A stretch of DNA of 6,630 nt from positions 1 through 6,630 of the forward strand of contig CAAFZP010000024.1 of the NCBI GenBank assembly GCA_900767585.1. Direction: 5' to 3'. The position numbers were made by a program, and so were the translations under genes. Positions 6,201 through 6,630 of this stretch are shown piece after piece. Numbering within the stretch: the stretch's first letter is position 1; the number at the start of each line of letters is the position of its first letter. The notes beneath the pieces are model-generated. The model had not been told where the DNA came from, did no database searches, and was given only the letters and a program-made list of their open reading frames with translations. This DNA is from Lachnospiraceae bacterium. Lineage in GTDB: Bacteria > Bacillota > Clostridia > Lachnospirales > Lachnospiraceae.

Positions 6201-6630
6201 GAGTGCCGGGCTCACCGTTACCACGGACAAAGAGACAACCGGCGGTTCGACTGGTGGTAACACTGGAGGAAATACAGGTGGAAATACCGGTACAACCACG
6301 ACAGTTCCGGATATTACGGTTTCTTACCGTACGCACGTGCAGACATTTGGCTGGGAAGGAAACGAAAACGATGTTAAGACATGGAAATCCAACGGTACCA
6401 TGTCAGGTACAAGTGGCAAGGCAAAGCGACTGGAAGGTATCAATATTGTTGTAAATTCTGCAGAAGCAGGGAAAACAGCTAATTTAGGTATCCAATACAC
6501 GACCCATTGCCAGACATATGGCTGGTTACCTTGGTCAGCAAATGGCGAGATGAATGGTACACAGGGCGAAGCAAAGCGTCTCGAGGCGATCAAGATCCGG
6601 CTTACAGGCGCGGATAAAGATAAGTATGAT
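3223..6630 (+). CDS. Secreted multidomain GH9 cellulase with BIG2, Fn3-like and ChW repeats (3' end outside window)
   Basis: The frame is open from ATG 3223 (AGGAGGG at 3211-3217) to the window edge, giving 1136 residues with no stop. Residues 1-34 are a signal peptide (basic start, hydrophobic core, likely cleavage after PQAA). Residues about 36-180 are a beta-rich module of unassigned family, with WKWNQGNY and VTYKIDSVKF, probably carbohydrate-binding. A Gly/Ser linker (178-193) follows. The GH9 domain covers about 198-640: GGFHDAGDH (D271, and D274 as catalytic base), YWGAPE, PHHRAASG (567-574) and NEVAIDYNA with the catalytic acid E614. The enzyme should hydrolyse beta-1,4-glucan with inversion. 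BIG2 domains lie at about 662-749 and 839-925, each followed by an Fn3-like unit (769-831 and 929-1003). After a TGGN linker, two ChW repeats cover 1031-1077 and 1087-1128, and more may follow outside. The BIG2/Fn3 units probably act as spacers and the ChW repeats as cell-surface attachment. It is the second gene of the probable GH5-GH9 operon. Confidence 0.94.
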   Translation, partial: MSKKRMTRRVFAVVFALLFMITGVTIPTLTPQAATEMDLSSYITMSGTTEAARDNGENKGVMISELLLNLPTDMDEKSEWEAKGIKSLSMSLSVSGFIAGTTGTPGAMMMFMSKDWKWNQGNYANLTTSGTMEMSMDLTSLDWGNSTEVGKIGVQFTNLQEGSTVTYKIDSVKFSTDSASSGGSGGSAGGSGTVTIPAGNVTDYNYSDIDYNYAKLLQYSLYFYDANMCGNEVGTKSLLDWRGNCHTYDQYSYTRTDGSTVTVDLTGGFHDAGDHVKFGLPEAYAAFVLGMSYDTNKSAYVASGQTNHLQTITTHFADYLTKCAVLNSAGTSVEAYCVQVGNGGGGYDHGYWGAPEAQPQSNRTAYFSSDSAPHTDVVSLSAAALAMQYKNFGGDQYLKTAEMLFAYAKNHKKSVGTTASSFYVSSNWEDDYCLAALLLYQITGNTSYLSEYNQYKNADAAMKPYWPLGWDNVGPAVAYYDGNSGKIAALMGISDGNSTYGGYRCVSNWGSARYNTSMQYTGLLYDKLTSTETYRDWSEGQMKYLLGNNAAKQCFVIGYNAYGPKYPHHRAASGYTGGDKGTTAQKNTLLGALVGGQKIDGSYVDSASDYVCNEVAIDYNATLVAAAAAIYEKYTSDTEHQYIDKNLSSGGSSTPDVPKEVAATGVALNKDTLSFEIGGTNSVTEATLVATVSPDDATDKSVTWSSSNNKVATVNASGKVTAVGAGSATITAKANGSTSDVKATCAVTVWKTPEVPTQTPSTSETPTTNTITLTPYDDCEYRIAPDGAWQDSNVFERLDPDTEYTFEIRVKADADNNIRAGEVVTIKVKTAQEGEKIAEVTGVRFDNQPSEKSITIGDASSWSFPATVSPANATDKTITYTSSNPEVAKIDATSGVLTAVAPGYTEISVTTKSGGYKDTVKLSVYKKYDTPSAPTLASKTMTSVTLNSVAGCKYSKDGANWQESNVFTGLTADTSYTFYGKKVANGYWLESDKSAGLTVTTDKETTGGSTGGNTGGNTGGNTGTTTTVPDITVSYRTHVQTFGWEGNENDVKTWKSNGTMSGTSGKAKRLEGINIVVNSAEAGKTANLGIQYTTHCQTYGWLPWSANGEMNGTQGEAKRLEAIKIRLTGADKDKYD
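5527..6231 (+). repeat. Duplicated Fn3-like units interleaved with a BIG2 domain in the GH9 protein
   Basis: Two copies, about 5527-5715 and 6007-6231, share the pattern C-x-Y/C-K-Y...DG-x2-WQ-x-SNVF-x2-L-x2-DT-x-YTF. At base level the WQxSNVF codons at 5587-5607 and 6103-6123 match at 19 of 21 positions, whereas flanking codons have diverged. BIG2 copies at 5206-5469 and 5737-5997 alternate with them, so the pair looks like duplication of a BIG2-Fn3 unit. The Fn3-like naming is by general resemblance; it may be a separate small beta-sandwich family. Confidence 0.65.
6250..6285 (+). repeat. Three 12-base TGGN linker repeats
   Basis: Residues 1010-1021 of the GH9 protein are Thr-Gly-Gly-Asn three times, with synonymous codon differences between copies. 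The tract forms a flexible linker before the ChW repeats and is a candidate site for length variation between strains. Confidence 0.7.
6313..6606 (+). repeat. Two ChW repeats at the C-terminal side of the GH9 protein
   Basis: Copy 1 (residues 1031-1077) has VSYRTHVQTFGWEG, then NGTMSGTSGKAKRLEGINI. Copy 2 (1087-1128) has IQYTTHCQTYGWLPW, then NGEMNGTQGEAKRLEAIKIRL. Both keep the Gly-Trp pair and the G-T-x-G-x-AKRLE-x-I core that define the ChW family. A third repeat may begin just beyond the window edge, since the last residues (LTGADKDKYD) are a typical inter-repeat linker. The half-repeat at 2-60 is of the same type. Confidence 0.85.

Noticed and set aside
6065..6454. 129-codon plus-strand open frame inside the GH9 gene
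   Set aside because: It is a shifted frame over the Fn3-like and ChW regions, with no ribosome binding site and no recognisable domain.

Overview
The window looks like part of the chromosome of a polysaccharide-degrading, Gram-positive gut or rumen Clostridia member, most likely a Lachnospiraceae relative. This is inferred from strong AGGAGG-type ribosome binding sites, moderate G+C, GH5 and GH9 cellulases, BIG2 domains and ChW (clostridial hydrophobic, conserved Trp) repeats. There are no rRNA, tRNA, CRISPR or insertion-sequence features. No gene-free stretch exceeds 300 bases; the longest is 1526-1652.

Layout, all on the + strand: (1) positions 1-136 are the last 44 codons of a ChW-repeat protein, followed by a clear intrinsic terminator (147-180). 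(2) 206-1525 encodes a PARG-type macrodomain protein (TIGR02452-like) fused to the C-lobe of a Ser/Thr-kinase-like domain whose catalytic residues are lost. This gene is visibly more AT-rich than its neighbours. (3) 1526-1652 is an intergenic region with a good -10 box and an 11-bp-spaced direct repeat. (4) 1653-3173 encodes a membrane-anchored GH5 endoglucanase. (5) After a 49-base gap holding a hairpin without a T-tract, 3223-6630 encodes a very large secreted GH9 cellulase. It is open at the right edge of the window, with at least 1136 residues: signal peptide, unassigned beta-rich module, GH9, then two BIG2 plus Fn3-like units and at least two ChW repeats.

The GH5 and GH9 genes probably form one cellulose or beta-glucan utilisation operon. 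The GH5 enzyme would be held to the membrane by its N-terminus, and the GH9 enzyme would be exported and held at the surface through its ChW repeats. The upstream truncated gene carries the same ChW type, so the locus looks like a non-cellulosomal cell-surface set.

The most unusual item is the PARG-pseudokinase fusion between the ChW gene and the cellulases. It looks functionally unrelated to them and may be a transferred signalling, stress or defence gene reversing ADP-ribosylation. That role is inference; the domain calls rest on motifs read directly from the translation.
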